Positions 10,500-21,945 are shown, counted from the stretch's first letter. The stretch: DNA of 64,000 nt from Agrocybe praecox (GCA_964017145.1 OZ024848.1:756501-820500), one strand, 5' to 3'. A program made the numbers and translations. Notes: generated from the letters alone by a model not told the origin.

Positions 10500-10940
10500 A
10501 ACTGGGTTAAATCTCTGTTATAACCAAGATTTACAGTACTATATCAGGATGTTTGATGCTATCTATTCTTATCTATCATGCATCAAAAGGACTTTATCTC
10601 TAAATCTCAAAGTCCTAAGTTATCTGGCATGACTCTGATAGCACTTATAAGTTTTGTTTGTTTAGCACCCTGTATGCTAGAGGACTGCCAATCTTTTATT
10701 TACTACTTGTTTATATTTGAGGCCATAAAATCATATTAGTGGAGGCCAAACATGTAAATAGAGGCAACTAAAAAGTCATGTGTTTGCATTTTGATCCCAT
10801 CAATCTTTACCATATTACTATTAATTAATATTTAACCATCCAAATAGATAATCTGGCAATTGTTACATTGGTTAAATTGTATTCTGAATGTTAACAGCTA
10901 CTGTAATTGAACCTATTAGGAACTAATATGATTATTAAGA
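10500..10940. repeat. Dispersed repeat related to the 18.4-18.7 kb element
   Basis: About 10540..10805 matches 18430..18682 with many shared blocks: AAATCTCAAAGTCC, CTTGTTTGTTT, TATTTGAGRCCATA, AAACATGTAAATAGAGGCAA, AAAAAGTCATGTG and TTTTGATCCCATCAA. It is probably a second, decayed copy of the interior of that non-autonomous element, lying inside the Tnp2 remnant. Confidence 0.6.
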
Positions 10941-10943
10941 ATT

Positions 10944-11112
10944 GCTCAAGGTTCTCCAGGTTTCTCCAGGGCTACTCAGGGCTACTCAGGGCTACTCAGG
11001 GCTACTCAGGGCTACTCAGGGTACTATAGAACTTCCTCAAGTGTATTATGAGGCAATAATATTGTCAGAGCTACTCAAGGCTACTCAAGGCTACCCAGGG
11101 CTACTCAAGACT
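10944..11112. repeat. CTACTCAGGG minisatellite
   Basis: A 10-bp unit CTACTCAGGG is repeated five times without change (about 10970..11021), with degenerate copies (CTACTCAAGG) at 11068-11108. The core resembles the 10316-10495 array, so the two probably share an origin. The 3' end of the central Tnp2 exon block lies just beyond it. Confidence 0.7.
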
Positions 11113-11137
11113 TCTTAGGGTGCTACAGGACTCCTCT

Positions 11138-11863
11138 TTAATTCTTAATTGCCTGAGGGCTACTTAAGGCCAAAGTGTTTTTCCTGATGTCACTAGATCC
11201 CCTGATACTTGAGCCTTCTGCTGGGAAGAAGTCCACGTTGAAAACAAAGAGATAACGGCCTTCACCTTCCGGTCGGTCAACGAAGAGTTTACCCGCTTGG
11301 GGACCTTCAAAGGTACATATAAATTCTCCTTCGAAAATGCTGCTGATCAAGGAAGGTGGTTCGTTATCCTTTATGGATTTCATCAAAGTGTCGCATGCTT
11401 GGTCCATCAAATCTTCTAAATCTCCTCGTGCCAGCAGCCCTGCAAGATAGTCATGAAAATGATTGTAAATAAAAGCCTTGGCCACGGGCACCGGACTCCC
11501 ATCCTCAGAGGTGCCGAGCAAGTTTATCGTACAGGGTATATTGGGGGAAGGGTAATTCATGCATTTTTCGGAATAGATTGGTTGTTTAGATCCAGGAAGA
11601 AATTTTGGGGGGTATGTTGCATGGCATTCTGGGCAAACAGCGTATGTAGTAGTTTTTCCATCAAGGTTGAATTTTTTTAAAACAGTTTCCACCGTGGATG
11701 GAATTTGGTCCATGATATGCTGCTGCTTGGCATCGATATTACCGGAATCGGTGAAGGACCATTGCAACATGATTTTAAGAAGACCCAAAACAAGGTCACC
11801 CATATGACGACTAACCCCAATCATGACATTGCAGACAACAGCAATGAACATGGTTATTTGCAC
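11138..11863 (-). pseudogene. Tnp2 transposase, N-terminal to central part
   Basis: The 241-codon frame contains the run I recall from basidiomycete Tnp2 transposases: IPSTVETVLKKFNLDGKTTTYAVC, PECHATYPP (a CxxC pair with a later C), FIYNHFHDYLAGLL, IFEGEFICTFEGP and GRYLFVFNVDFFPAEG. In complete relatives this leads into the catalytic core (tnp2, Pfam PF02992). Here the frame goes out of register after SIRGSS and ends in the minisatellite, so the catalytic core is lost. Confidence 0.7.
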
Positions 11864-11984
11864 AATTGAGTCATATTTATTGATCGGGATATCATAGTGG
11901 TGCCCTATACCGATGTGATGAGTACATACTCTGTGAAGTTGTGTTCAAAGTGAAGTCTGACCTGACTCATACACAAGGGGACCA

Positions 11985-12763
11985 GTCTCAACGATAAAGT
12001 AGCGAGTTCAGAAGTCAACAGCATGACTATGAAGAGAATCCAGTTTTTCCTGAATTCCAATTTTGCAGTCCTGTACAGATTTGACATCCCACTTCACATT
12101 ATCGAAGCGTCCTTGAATGGACCCAATGTCTGTCTCCAACGACAGTAGGCGATCATGAGTCGATGGAGCAGCTTCTATTTGATCTTGACAAAGTCTGATC
12201 CTGGCCTCGATATGGTCAAGAAGTAAATGAGTTTTAGCAGTGTGACAATTTCACTCTCTCTTCACCTCCTTTTTAGAGATAGGGCTAGAAGGATGGGGTA
12301 TGTTTGTGTCGCTATCACGAAGAGGCTAGGGTGGTGAAGGTCCATCTGAGACTTGGAGACAATTTATACCCTCTAAAATATTCTCGACCATATCCGAAGC
12401 TGTATCTGAAGCTAGGTTCGGTGTCGAGACAGATAGTGATGTCTGAAATTCATTTTTAGTAGTCCACAACCAGCTGGGTTGTTCGTTAACCCCCAAATTA
12501 TCATCAAGAAGGGTTGAAGTAAACAAGGATGCCACTGATTCTGCAACACTCTGCTGGATGCTCTGGGGCGCACTCATGGCTTGAGTTAAAGCAGAAGCTC
12601 GGAGCTCTTCTCTGGCCTGGACAGCGCGCAGATGAGGTATGTGCTGAGACTTTGGGAAAACAACACCCAACGGTTCTCCATTCTCGTCAGAGCCGCCATT
12701 TAGTATGCATTCTGAACAGAGGCAGAGGTAAGTATTGGTCCTTCTTGGCATAATGACCAGCAT
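11985..12763 (-). pseudogene. Tnp2 transposase, N-terminal exons
   Basis: ATG at 12763 or 12751 (MPRRTNTYLCLCSEC). The CLCSEC...GVVFP opening is the usual N-terminus of these transposases. The exon ends at 12326. A second coding stretch at about 12250..11985 (KTHLLLDHIEARIRLCQ... and LLSLETDIGSIQGRF) looks like the coiled-coil segment that follows. Exon joins are not resolved. Together with 8924..11863 this gives a minus-strand transposase of about 3.8 kb lacking its core. Confidence 0.55.
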
Positions 12764-12779
12764 CTTGAAAACCCGCAGG

Positions 12780-13370
12780 TATTGGTTCTCAGTGTATCAA
12801 ATACCAAAGAGAGGGAGTCTATGGGAGTCTAAGATCCAATAAAAGTCCGGAATAAGTGTGTTGTCCGCAAGAGATTCAACGAGACCTCGGAGCAATCCAG
12901 AGGTCTCAGTAATGTTGTTAAGCCAATTCCTCAAGTTCCTCCTCTCAGTGTATCAATACCAAAGAGAGTTTTCGCTCGATCGGAATACCACACACGAGTC
13001 CAGTTGTGTCAGTCGCTTCAAACCACTCAGTGTATCTAATACCAAAAAGTAGTTGAATGGAACTGATTAAAATTTTGGAGGGTGATGGCAGACGAGAATT
13101 ATTAAATTGCGGGGATCATGCCAAACAATGCGATGCCAAACAACGTCGGGCACTGTCTTATCCAATGATTCATTCCGTCGCCTAACTGAATGTGCCTGAC
13201 CTCTGGATTGCTCCAAGGTTTGCATCTGGTCTGATACCTAGATCTTTGGATTGCTCCGAGGTTTAGTTCAGAATCTCTTCCTCAGCTCTCAGGATTGCTC
13301 TGAGAGCTACTACTTTTACAATGATACACCCGTTAGTTCGGAATCTCTCAGGATTGCTCTGAGAGCTACT
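12780..13370. repeat. Clustered short repeats beside the Tnp2 remnant
   Basis: Two motifs recur. CAGTGTATCWAATACCAAA-like words occur at about 12789, 12947 and 13027. GGATTGCTCYRAGG/GAG-like words occur at about 13203, 13253, 13292 and 13348, with inverted copies near 12888 and 8480. Short motifs in both orientations near an element end resemble CACTA subterminal repeats bound by the transposase. The true termini were not found. Confidence 0.4.
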
Positions 13371-13463
13371 GGTGCAAGCTTTTTTATATATTAAATGCGA
13401 AGGGATGCGTTACGTCTACAGTAAAGCGACAAAAGTGAATATACCTCATGACTTTCAAAATCC

Positions 13464-15766
13464 TCAGCCTGCTGTTTCTTTGCGCCTTTTGAGCTTGATC
13501 CATTCGAATGGGACATTAGATATTTCCAAAGAACTTGGCTTGTTGTGATTCTTCACATAATCCTTGTCATACAAGATGCGTGGTAACCCGATTGGTGGAC
13601 TCCTCCTGCTTGGGCGTTCCATGTTTTGCATATGGAGTTGAGGCTTCGAACCCTTTGGGCTGAACAATTCTTTGTCAAAGCGACGTTGCGAATCCATCCA
13701 AGATATGGGGGCTTCAATATTGACACGCCATGGCATTGACCTTGCGTATAGGACCACCATGCCAGTTACAGGATCGACAGAGCTATCATCAGAACTCATT
13801 CCATCTCTCTCAAGCATTTCAAATAACTCGAGTATCCACTCCCAAACTGAAAGATCACTTGACACATTCACTTTCTTCAACTCTATCATACAGGTGATGA
13901 TCCTATACCTGACATTGAATTTCTATTGTATCAAGGTAAGCAACGATGTTGGCTCGTGCAATGGAAGGTAGCTTACTGTGTATCTTCGTGTAGCAGCTCG
14001 AGCCAATTTCAACTTTGTTTCAGAATTAACCACCATCCTTCTTTCGACTTCCAGGGCAGTCTCTCTATTACCATTAAGCAAGACTTTTGGCTGGGTGCTT
14101 CTCCAAGAGGTTCTAGCTCTTTCTATCTGGCTGTGAATAATATCCTGGATGTAATCATCTGAGCGGTGCGGCAAGCTTTTCCAGTACGCTGCAGTGGGCT
14201 TCTTCAACTTGACAGCAGCAAGCAAAATATCCATTACAGCCCGGTTCCAGGCTGATGAAAAATTTCCCCTTATGTCAATCTTCAAGTTATCGACCTCAGG
14301 CCCATTGCCAATCCCAGCCTCAAAGTCCTCAATAACTTCTGCATCTGGAGCCTTCGCAAGCACATAATCTTTGTACTGTTCCACGTCGAAGCTGTCCTGC
14401 ATGACAGCACTGATCAAATCCTATCACAGTCGTTAGTTCTGTGACGATGTTCCTCAAATTTTGAGAAAATTTACGCAGTACCCTCTCCTTTGTGGTCGTT
14501 CATCCATCTCTTTTTCTTCCTGCACCAGCTTCTTTGGATTAGGCCTGGAATAACGTCCATTTTTATCGATATTATCTGCTTCTTCATCTGAATCCCCTTC
14601 TGACTGGATTTCGTTCGTAAGTCAACAATTATAATGTGAATAGAACAACATACTGAATCAACTTCTATAATAGTGCGGTTCCTAGCATTCGTCCAACTCT
14701 GCTTAGCTCAAATTTCTTTCCAGTTTGAACCTTTGGGGACTGAGTCCTCGGAGAGGAAATCATTATTTAATTGCTCCGCAATACCTACCTCAGCAGTTGG
14801 GTTTTTAGTTTGGGTCCCGAAAGCGGTGTTCATATCCACATCCTTGTCGGATTGTGATGTATCTACTTCCTTCTACGAGGACAATTGTAGCTACGTCAAA
14901 CAGCAATACAAGTTTACAGAAGAACTCACTGCACATGCTTTTTTCTTGCCTTGAGTTTTTGTCTGTGAACTTTCCTCTTCCAACTCATCATTTCGCCTCC
15001 GAGGGTCATGAGAAGGGCCAGCCTTCGATTTATCACCCATTCTTCTGGAACGCTGCATTGCTGCCGCAATTTCATCTTCCTTCTGTGCCTGTCCAAAGAT
15101 GAGGGCTAGAACTAATATAAAGAGGTGTTTATCACCTGTGCAGATTCCAGGCAAGCGAACAGCTCTTTCTTTCTACTTTTTCCCTGGGCTACCTCCTCTC
15201 TCGCTCTCTTGAGCATTCTTTGCATTTCTTCATTTTTTTCCTTTGCTCGCACGGCTTCCTGAGCCTCTTCGAAAGCCTTTGCCTGTATTAATTTTATTCA
15301 AGAGCAGAAATTGAGCCGACATACCTTTTGCTGCCTAGCAAGCAACTGCTGACGCTGTTCTTTGTCCATGAGGTCCACAGTTGCCTCGTGTTCGCTCTAT
15401 CACATTCTCAGTGTAGACAACGATAGACGGTTTCAACACAAACCATGGTCTTATGCAGCAACTCAAGCAACTCCTGGTGTCTCCTCTTGGATTCGGTTTT
15501 CAGATTGGCGATTTCCTCTATATGTGCTTGATTGGTTTTATTCAATTGCTCTTTAAGCTCAAAAATCCTCGCCGATTGTTGCTCTTGCTCCGACTACAAG
15601 TCATTGTTCTGCAATACCAGTTTCGTATTTGTAGTCTGAATCTTGCGCACCAGGTGGTCCGATTTCATGCGCTTCACCGGTGGTGTCTGATTTACAGATG
15701 AATTTGGGTTCAGATAGAAAGGCGGTCCTTTTGTCGCTTGACGCTTCCCCAACGTAGATTGATCGG
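13464..15766 (-). CDS. Multi-exon hypothetical protein, 5' end cut by LINE
   Basis: A chain of in-frame exons reads 15596ish..15444, 15396..15325, 15282..15136, 15088..14930, 14872..14789, 14698..14654, 14603..14475, 14420..13977 and 13922..13464, with introns of 42-90 nt, all GT-AG and phase 0. The N-terminal half is a charged coiled coil (MDKEQRQQLLARQQK...); the C-terminal half is globular (ending FEWIKLKRRKETAG). I recall similar proteins of unknown role as common in Agaricomycetes, but cannot name the family. Upstream, the frame with PPVKRMKSDHL carries a TAG at 15594..15596: either a 57-nt intron (GTGCGC...TTGTAG) removes it or it is a nonsense change. Beyond about 15770 the gene is replaced by LINE sequence, so the original start is probably lost. 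Confidence 0.55.
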
Positions 15767-15774
15767 TTGTTCTC

Positions 15775-17612
15775 GAAACTACTATACCGTGTGTGCGTCC
15801 TACCGATCGCAACATACAGATATTGTCTGTGGTATTTCGAAGGCTCCCGATCCCAGGGAGCTCTTGAAGACTTCTCCAATTATCAGGCTGCCACGTTATC
15901 AGACACCCATCCACTTAGGTCACTCCTCTCCGAGGAGCATCATAAGCGGGCTGATGCTCACCCTTTAGCAATCTCAAGGCTCACTCCCGCTCAGAAAGCA
16001 AAAGTAGGAGGAGCCCTCATGAAGATAGACCATCATCTCCCTGAACTCACAGAGTCTTTCACGCCTGTTGCGTCGGAGGTTCGCCCTGAAAACAGGATGC
16101 TGGACTTGTACAGCACCCGATTCACATTCGAACCCTGCCCAACCGACGAGGCATCATGTCAGGCAGTGCTCATTGAGCTTAACAAGTTCCTCAAAGAGGC
16201 ACAGAAGGAAGAAACAACGGTGTATTGCGCGGTCGACGCTTCAGTGCCAAACGATGTACAACGACAGGCAGTCGAGACTGCCTTACTATACTGGGGACGC
16301 GAACAGATTCATACCGTATCGCATCCAGCCAGACGAGTGACTGCTCCAGACGCAGAGCTCCTTGCAATTCGCTCAGCAATTGTCCTTGCCACTCAGCAGG
16401 ATGATTGTGAATGGATAGTCATATTCACAGACTTGATGGCGTCAGCCAAGCGAGCGTTGGACCCCACCCTCCACAGTGGCCAAGGACATTCTTTGGCCAT
16501 ATGCTGAGCTCTACAACCGTGGCTAGAAGAAGATGCCGTGTGCCACATAGACTTCATTCAGGTTCCGTTGAAACTGAAGTGGAAGATACACCAAGAGGCC
16601 CATGACATAAGTCGGGCTCAAGTCAAACCTGCTGGGGACCGCCCGGCTACATCACTCGATAGTGTGCGGAAGGCCGTCACTAAAGGTGTACAGGAGGATT
16701 GGAAAACACTCTTCTGAGACCCCAACTACCGAGGGCATAACTTTATGCGCCTCAAGAATCTCACCGAGGATGTACTCGAGCCGACGTATCTCAATGAAGG
16801 TACTTGGCTCCGCGAAGTGAAAGACAAAATCATACCGTATGTCGCTAGAATGTGTAGATGCATTCTTAATCACACTCCTATTGGTGCTTATTACGAGCAC
16901 TTTAATATTCAAGAATCTCATGCATGCGAATGTGGCCACCACCTGCAGACGCGAGCACACATATTACAAGTGTGTACAAAATATACACGCGAGCATAACG
17001 GTCGGACACCGGAACTTGTGGTGCATCTGATTAAGTTCTTGGACGACAACGATTCAGTGTTTGCGTTCAAGTGACCCGCAGGGGTCGGATAAGCAGGCTG
17101 GGCCATGGTTCAGCCTGCGGGACATGCTCTGCTCGGACATCGGACCTCTTGCCATTACAATGGCACGCGCCTCAGTACTCGGACTTGTGGGATTCATCCT
17201 GACCCTGCGGGGGCGTTTGGGGCCCTTAAGCGGGTACCTTGGTTTGTGGGCTTCGGCTCGACCCTTCGGGGGCACCCAGGCTAAGCAGAAGCGGCATTGC
17301 GACTTGGAACGTGGGGGGACTGCGGGCTGGATGGGATGTGGAATGTGGGTTGGGCTTGATGCCCAGCCACATTGCTTAAATGCTTGCGACGGCGCAAGCG
17401 CCGTTGAACCAGTAACACTCTGACCGCCTAACGGTGGTCTGCAATCTTGGCAGGCCTTTGCTCGCCCTTGCAGACGTAGCGTAGTAGTAAATCTTGCTTA
17501 GCATGCTTTTCTATGTAATGTAGGGACCAGACTGCAATCGCGCACCGGAATACAAGTGGGACTTTGGTCCTTTGATTTTTTTTTAAAAAATAAATAAATA
17601 ATAATAATCTCT
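15775..17612 (+). pseudogene. LINE copy L-a, 5'-truncated (RNase H to 3' tail)
   Basis: It starts late in the reverse transcriptase domain at LLYRVCVLPIATY and continues through the RNase H domain (YCAVDASVPN, PDAELLAIRSA, VIFTDLMASAK) and the C-terminal zinc motif (CECGHHLQTRAHILQVC) to a stop at 17072. Stops at 16505 (TGA) and about 16715 (TGA) kill the frame. A ~500-nt 3' UTR ends in the hairpin region 17558..17570 and an A-rich (AAT)n tail. It belongs to the subfamily with LDLYSTRFTFEPCPTDEAS. It is 5'-truncated, as usual for target-primed reverse transcription, and cuts into the neighbouring minus-strand gene. Confidence 0.85.
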
Positions 17613-19085
17613 TCTTGACTCGTTACCACCATTATTGACTTTTGCAACTTATTGTTTTCGCTTATTCTTACTCGCAATACGATCAGAACTGGGTCTAGTA
17701 CTCAGGTAACGATACAATCAAATCGGTATATCTACTGGTTCGTCAACAATGGCCGAAATGCCAACAAGAGGGGGCACAGGTTCACGCCAATCTGCACCTC
17801 CGACAAGCCAAGGCACTACTCCCTCGCACTTGCAGACCTCTGCGTCTGCGAGCCCGAGGACCACTACATCGGATGTCCCTGTCAGTAGGCAGGCGACTCC
17901 AGCCCCATCCCATGCCGACTCGGACGTCCGAGACGAGAATATGGACAACAACGATGACCAGGAATCCTCCCATGACTCCCGATCCACCTCTCGACAATCC
18001 TCTTCCACCTAATACTGTCAGATATATGCATACATCTTGGGTAGTTGCCAGTTTTAGGTGATGCATCCACAGCGGTAGTTACCCAACTCCCTAATATCAT
18101 GTATCAAAGTGACTGATAGTGACTATGGAGGTGAAGTCATGTGAAAAGCATGTGATATGCATGTGATCTACATGTGATTTAGATGTCATGTGATATGTCA
18201 TGTGATGCACAGCCACCAAACCTATTTTTTATTATAGTGTTCTAAAAATAGACCTGTTTGATCCAGCATATTTGTCATATGTTCTAAAAATAGATTAATG
18301 TTCTAAATTTAAACTCTATTCTAAAAATAGATTCGTTTTATTTGGCAAATTCATGTGTGTTCTAAAATAGACCAAGTCTATAAATATATCAAATTTAAAA
18401 ATAAATTTGATCTTATTTGGTCATATATTGGCCCCATCTATTATGTATCAAGGGGACTTTATCTCAAAATCTCAAAGTCCAAAGTCCTCTTGCCTTATTG
18501 GGTTGTTTGGATGTGACATCACTCAAAAGGCTTGTTTGTTTTGTATCCTGCCTGCCCCTGCCTGCTAACATCCTTATTTATTATTTGTTTGTATTTGAGA
18601 CCATATAAAAATATGAGTGGAGCCCAAACATGTAAATAGAGGCAAGCAAAAAGTCATGTGCATCAGTTTTGATCCCATCAATAACAGACACATGACTATA
18701 GTCACATATAGTCACAGATGGCCAGTTGGATGGCTTGATACATACAATTAGGGAGTTGGGTAGTTACCGCTGTGGATGCATCACCTAAAACTGGCAACTA
18801 CCCATGGTTGATACATATATTTGACAGTACAGATTGCCTCTTCGTGCAAGAGGCTCCGCACTGAAGGCGCACTGTTCCAACGAGGGGCAGTGCCATGAAT
18901 CAACGACACACCATTTGACGGCCAAGAGGGCTTCAACGACGAAGTGGTGCAAATCTGCCGTGCCCTCATGGCGACCAACCGCTGGCTGGAATTACTTGCC
19001 AACCAGCCCGAACGCGACGAGCTCCTTGCAGGGGCTCCCGATATACAACACTTGGCGGAGGTGATGTTCGATGTCGCCGTGAATG
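17613..19085 (+). pseudogene. LINE copy L-b, 5' UTR and first part of ORF1, split by a hAT-like insert
   Basis: Directly after the tail of L-a comes the LINE 5' UTR (CTCTTCTTGACTCG...), also seen at the 5' end of L-g. ORF1 starts at ATG 17749 (MAEMPTRGGTGSRQSAPPTS), a Ser/Thr/Pro-rich N-terminus, and is broken at 18005 by the element 18006..18836. It resumes at 18844 with PRIDDTPFDGQEGFNDEVVQ to about 19085, then switches abruptly to minus-strand LINE sequence (L-c). The ORF1 nucleic-acid-binding part and all of ORF2 are missing. Confidence 0.8.
18006..18836. mobile_element. hAT-like non-autonomous element, ~100-bp TIRs, CCTCTTC target duplication
   Basis: 831 bp are inserted in LINE ORF1. 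The left end 18006..18108 and right end 18735..18836 are imperfect inverted repeats sharing GGGTAGTTGCC, TTTTAGGTGATGCATCCAC and AGCGGTAGTTACCCAACTCC. The host sequence CCTCTTC is present on both sides (17999..18005 and 18837..18843), and comparison with the uninterrupted ORF1 at 49 kb supports one original copy. Terminal CA...TG and a 7-8-bp duplication fit hAT. Inside the left TIR lies a run of CATGTGA words (18138-18205) that could be subterminal transposase sites. There is no ORF. An alternative reading is a TA duplication around CTGTCA ends (Tc1/mariner). Confidence 0.7.
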
Positions 19086-20664
19086 TGGGTGTCTGATAGC
19101 GTGGCTGCACGGAAGTTGGACCGGCTGCCAAGTTTCTTCAGATGGAGATGGACGGGGATGAGGCCCGCAAGGGCCTCAATCCCACCTATGGGAGAGGTGC
19201 GAAATGCGCCTGTGATCCAAAGTGCTGCTTTGCGCTGCATTTTGCGCAGGTCTTCGAGGGCTCCCTTGGAACGGGAGCCTTCGAAATACCACAGACGATA
19301 TCCGTACGTTGCTATTGGTAGGACGTATGCACGGTACAATAGTCGCTTCTCCTTGGGGTGGAGACCACGAGTTCCAAGCATCTTCATGGCTTTCACCGAT
19401 GATAGAGACTTGGTAGAGTAGAACCGCACATGCTCCTTGAATGTGAGGTTGCGGTCAAAGTAGAAGCCCAGGTAGTGCCAGATGCGCTTAGGGTTAAGGG
19501 GGGTGTCCCCAGTGTAGGGGGCATATCCGAGGTCGAGGGGTGGTGGGTCGTAGTTGTGCGACCGGTCGAAGCATGTGTATTCAGACTTATTGTGTTCGAG
19601 TATGAGTCCGATGGTGGTGAAGAGTTGAAGGAGGACTGCATAGGCAGCCACGAGGGTTACTGTGTTCTCCTGGAGGGTCTTGGCTTGGGCAATGCATGTG
19701 CCGTCGTCCACTTAGGATAGAAGTGATGTCTTGCGGGATATCTCTTCCATGTGGTATAACTTCATCATCAGAGCGATGTACAATGCTGAGAGGACGGGGG
19801 ACAAGGCGGAGCCCTGTCCTATGCCAACGTCTGCCTGCCAGGGGTTGGATGTGAACAAATTCCACCTGTATGAGGTGAATCGGTCAACGAGGTAGGATGA
19901 GAAGAACTGTGCCACTAATGGCGAGAACCCCTGCTTCCTGAGTATTGCCTTGAGCATGTCATGGTTAAGAGATGGGAAGAACTGGGCGATGTCGAAAGCG
20001 ACAACGCTGGTCTTGAGTCCCTTAGTCCACCCGGTGCGAATCAGATGGGTAAGGTACAACCCTGCGTCTTCGGTTCAGCGCTGACGCACTCCTCCGACTT
20101 GGTTGGGATGAACAAGGTCAAACTTGATCATGTCGTATTGAAGGCGATTCGAGATCATCTTCTCAATAAGTTTCCCTGTGGTGTTCAACTTGAACAAGAC
20201 ACTAGCGCCTCATCCAATTCTAACTTGGAGAATGGGGGCCAGTCCCTTTCCTGAAGAGTAGGGAGGGGATCTAGCACTGTAAGATCTACCACTCGGCCGG
20301 AGGCCGAGTTATAGGTGTTATGGAGGGCATCCCATAGGGAGTCCATTCCATGGCAGGGCTGTCCTTGGTATTGGATAGCTTCACAGGCGGGTAACTTGCG
20401 CTGTTTGACCCATTCCATTAGGTCCCACCGGCGTCTGTTAGTGTATGCAATTTCTGTGATCCGAATTTCAAAGAAATCGCGCTTGACATCCTTAACGGTT
20501 TTGCGAAATGCTTTCCACTTCTCGTCGGTTTTATGCAGACTATATGCACCAAGCGTGTTTGTGCACTCGTCATTCCACCACGGTTTCGAGTGCTTTGTAA
20601 TTCGGGTCTCCTTTGCATGGGCATCCCATGCAGCGGTGAAGACGTCAGCGAGGGCTTGCGCCAC
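19086..20664 (-). pseudogene. LINE copy L-c, internal ORF2 fragment (RT)
   Basis: Minus-strand ORF2 from the end of the endonuclease linker (QALADVFTAAWDAHAKE) through the RT domain to about AATLSDTH; the 5' half, RNase H and 3' UTR are absent. RT motifs FDIAQFFPSLNHD and GIGQGSALSP are present, but the active-site Tyr of YVDD is a TAA stop (near 19720). About 170 bp between SCSS and LNTTGKLIEK are deleted at a short TTGAAC/GTTCAA match. Further stops and frameshifts make it dead. It meets L-b head to head at 19085/19086. Confidence 0.85.
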
Positions 20665-20691
20665 TTTGCACTTGCAGACCTCTGCGTCTGC
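20665..20691 (+). pseudogene. 27-bp LINE ORF1 scrap
   Basis: TTGCACTTGCAGACCTCTGC and the bases after it match ORF1 at 17828-17850 in plus orientation. It is trapped between minus-strand L-c and the tail of L-d, a remnant of the sequence the later LINE inserted into. Confidence 0.55.
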
Positions 20692-21945
20692 TTTTTTATT
20701 TTATTTTAAAAAATCAAAGGACCGAAGTCCCACTTGTTTTCTGGTGTGCAATTGCAGTCTGGTCCCTACATTACATACAAAAGCATGCTAAGCAAGATTT
20801 AATACTACGCTACGTCTGCGAGGGCGGGCAGAGGCCCGCCAAGATGGCAGACCGCCGTTAGGCAGTCGGAATGTTGCTGGTTCGACGGTGCTTGCGCCGT
20901 CGCAAGCGATTAAGCAATGTGGCTGGGCATCAAGCCCAACCCACAGCCCATCCCCCACCCGGCCCACAGTCCACGCCCCACCCAGCCCGCAGTCCCTTAC
21001 GTTCCAAGTCGCATCGCTGCTTCCGCTTAGCCCGGGTGCCCCCGAAGGGTCAAGCCGAAGCCAACAAACCAAGTTACCCACTGAAGGGCCCCGAACGCCC
21101 CCGCAGGGTCAGGACAAATCCCACAAGTCCGAGTACTGAGGCGCGCGCCATTGTAATGGCAAAGAATCCGAAGTCCAAGCGAAGCACGTTCCGCATTCCG
21201 AGAAGAACATGTCCCGCAGGCTGAACCGTAGCCCAACCTGCTTATCCAACCCCTGCGGGTCGCCTGAATGCAAACAACGAGTCGTTTTCATCCAGGAATT
21301 TGGTCAGATGCACCAGGAGTTCCAGTGACCGACCGTCGTGCTCGCGTGTATGTTTCGTACACACTTGCAATATATGTGCACGTGTCTGCAGGTGGTGGCC
21401 GCATTCGCATGCATGAGGTTCTTGAATGTTAAAGCGCTCGTAATAAGCACCAATGGGAGCGTGATTGAGGATGCATCTGTTCATCCTCGCGACGAGCGTT
21501 ACTAGCTCGCCTTTCACTTCGCGGAGCCAGGTACCTTCTTGAAGATACGTCGGCTCGAGTAAATCCCCAGCGAGATTCTTGAGGCACATAAAGCTATGTC
21601 CTCAGTAGTTGGGGTCTCGGAAGAGTACCTTCCAATCCTCTTGTACTGTTTTAGTGACGACCTTTCGTACACTGTCCAAAGAAGTAGCCGGGTGGTCCCC
21701 GACAGGTTCGACTTGAGCCCGACTGATGTCATTGGCCTCTTGGTGTATCCTCCATTTCAGTTTCGATGGAACCTGAATGAAGTCTACTTTGCACGCAGTG
21801 TCTTCTTCTAGCCACGGTTGTAATGCTCGACAGATGGCCAAAGAATGTCCTTGGCCACTATGGAGGGTGGGGTCCAATGATCGTTTGGCCGAAGCCATCG
21901 AATCAGTGAATATGACTATCCGTTTGCAATCGTCCTGCTGGGTGG
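20692..21945 (-). pseudogene. LINE copy L-d, 3' part (left of Copia-1)
   Basis: It contains the A-tail and 3' hairpin (20719..20730), the 3' UTR to about 21240, then the ORF2 C-terminus with CECGHHLQTRAHILQVC and RNase H residues up to TQQDDCKRIVIF. At 21941..21945 (GGTGG) it is interrupted by Copia-1 and resumes at 28145. Several frame breaks are present. Confidence 0.85.

Noticed and set aside
10970..11108. CRISPR-like array
   Set aside because: Repeats are 10 bp, contiguous and without spacers; a eukaryotic minisatellite.
20871..21224. Pro/Arg-rich ORFs in LINE 3' UTRs (also 17061, 31044, 36494, 49485, 55730, 59541)
   Set aside because: They recur in every copy but in different frames and with different ends; the region lies after the ORF2 stop and is better explained as a structured GC-rich 3' UTR.
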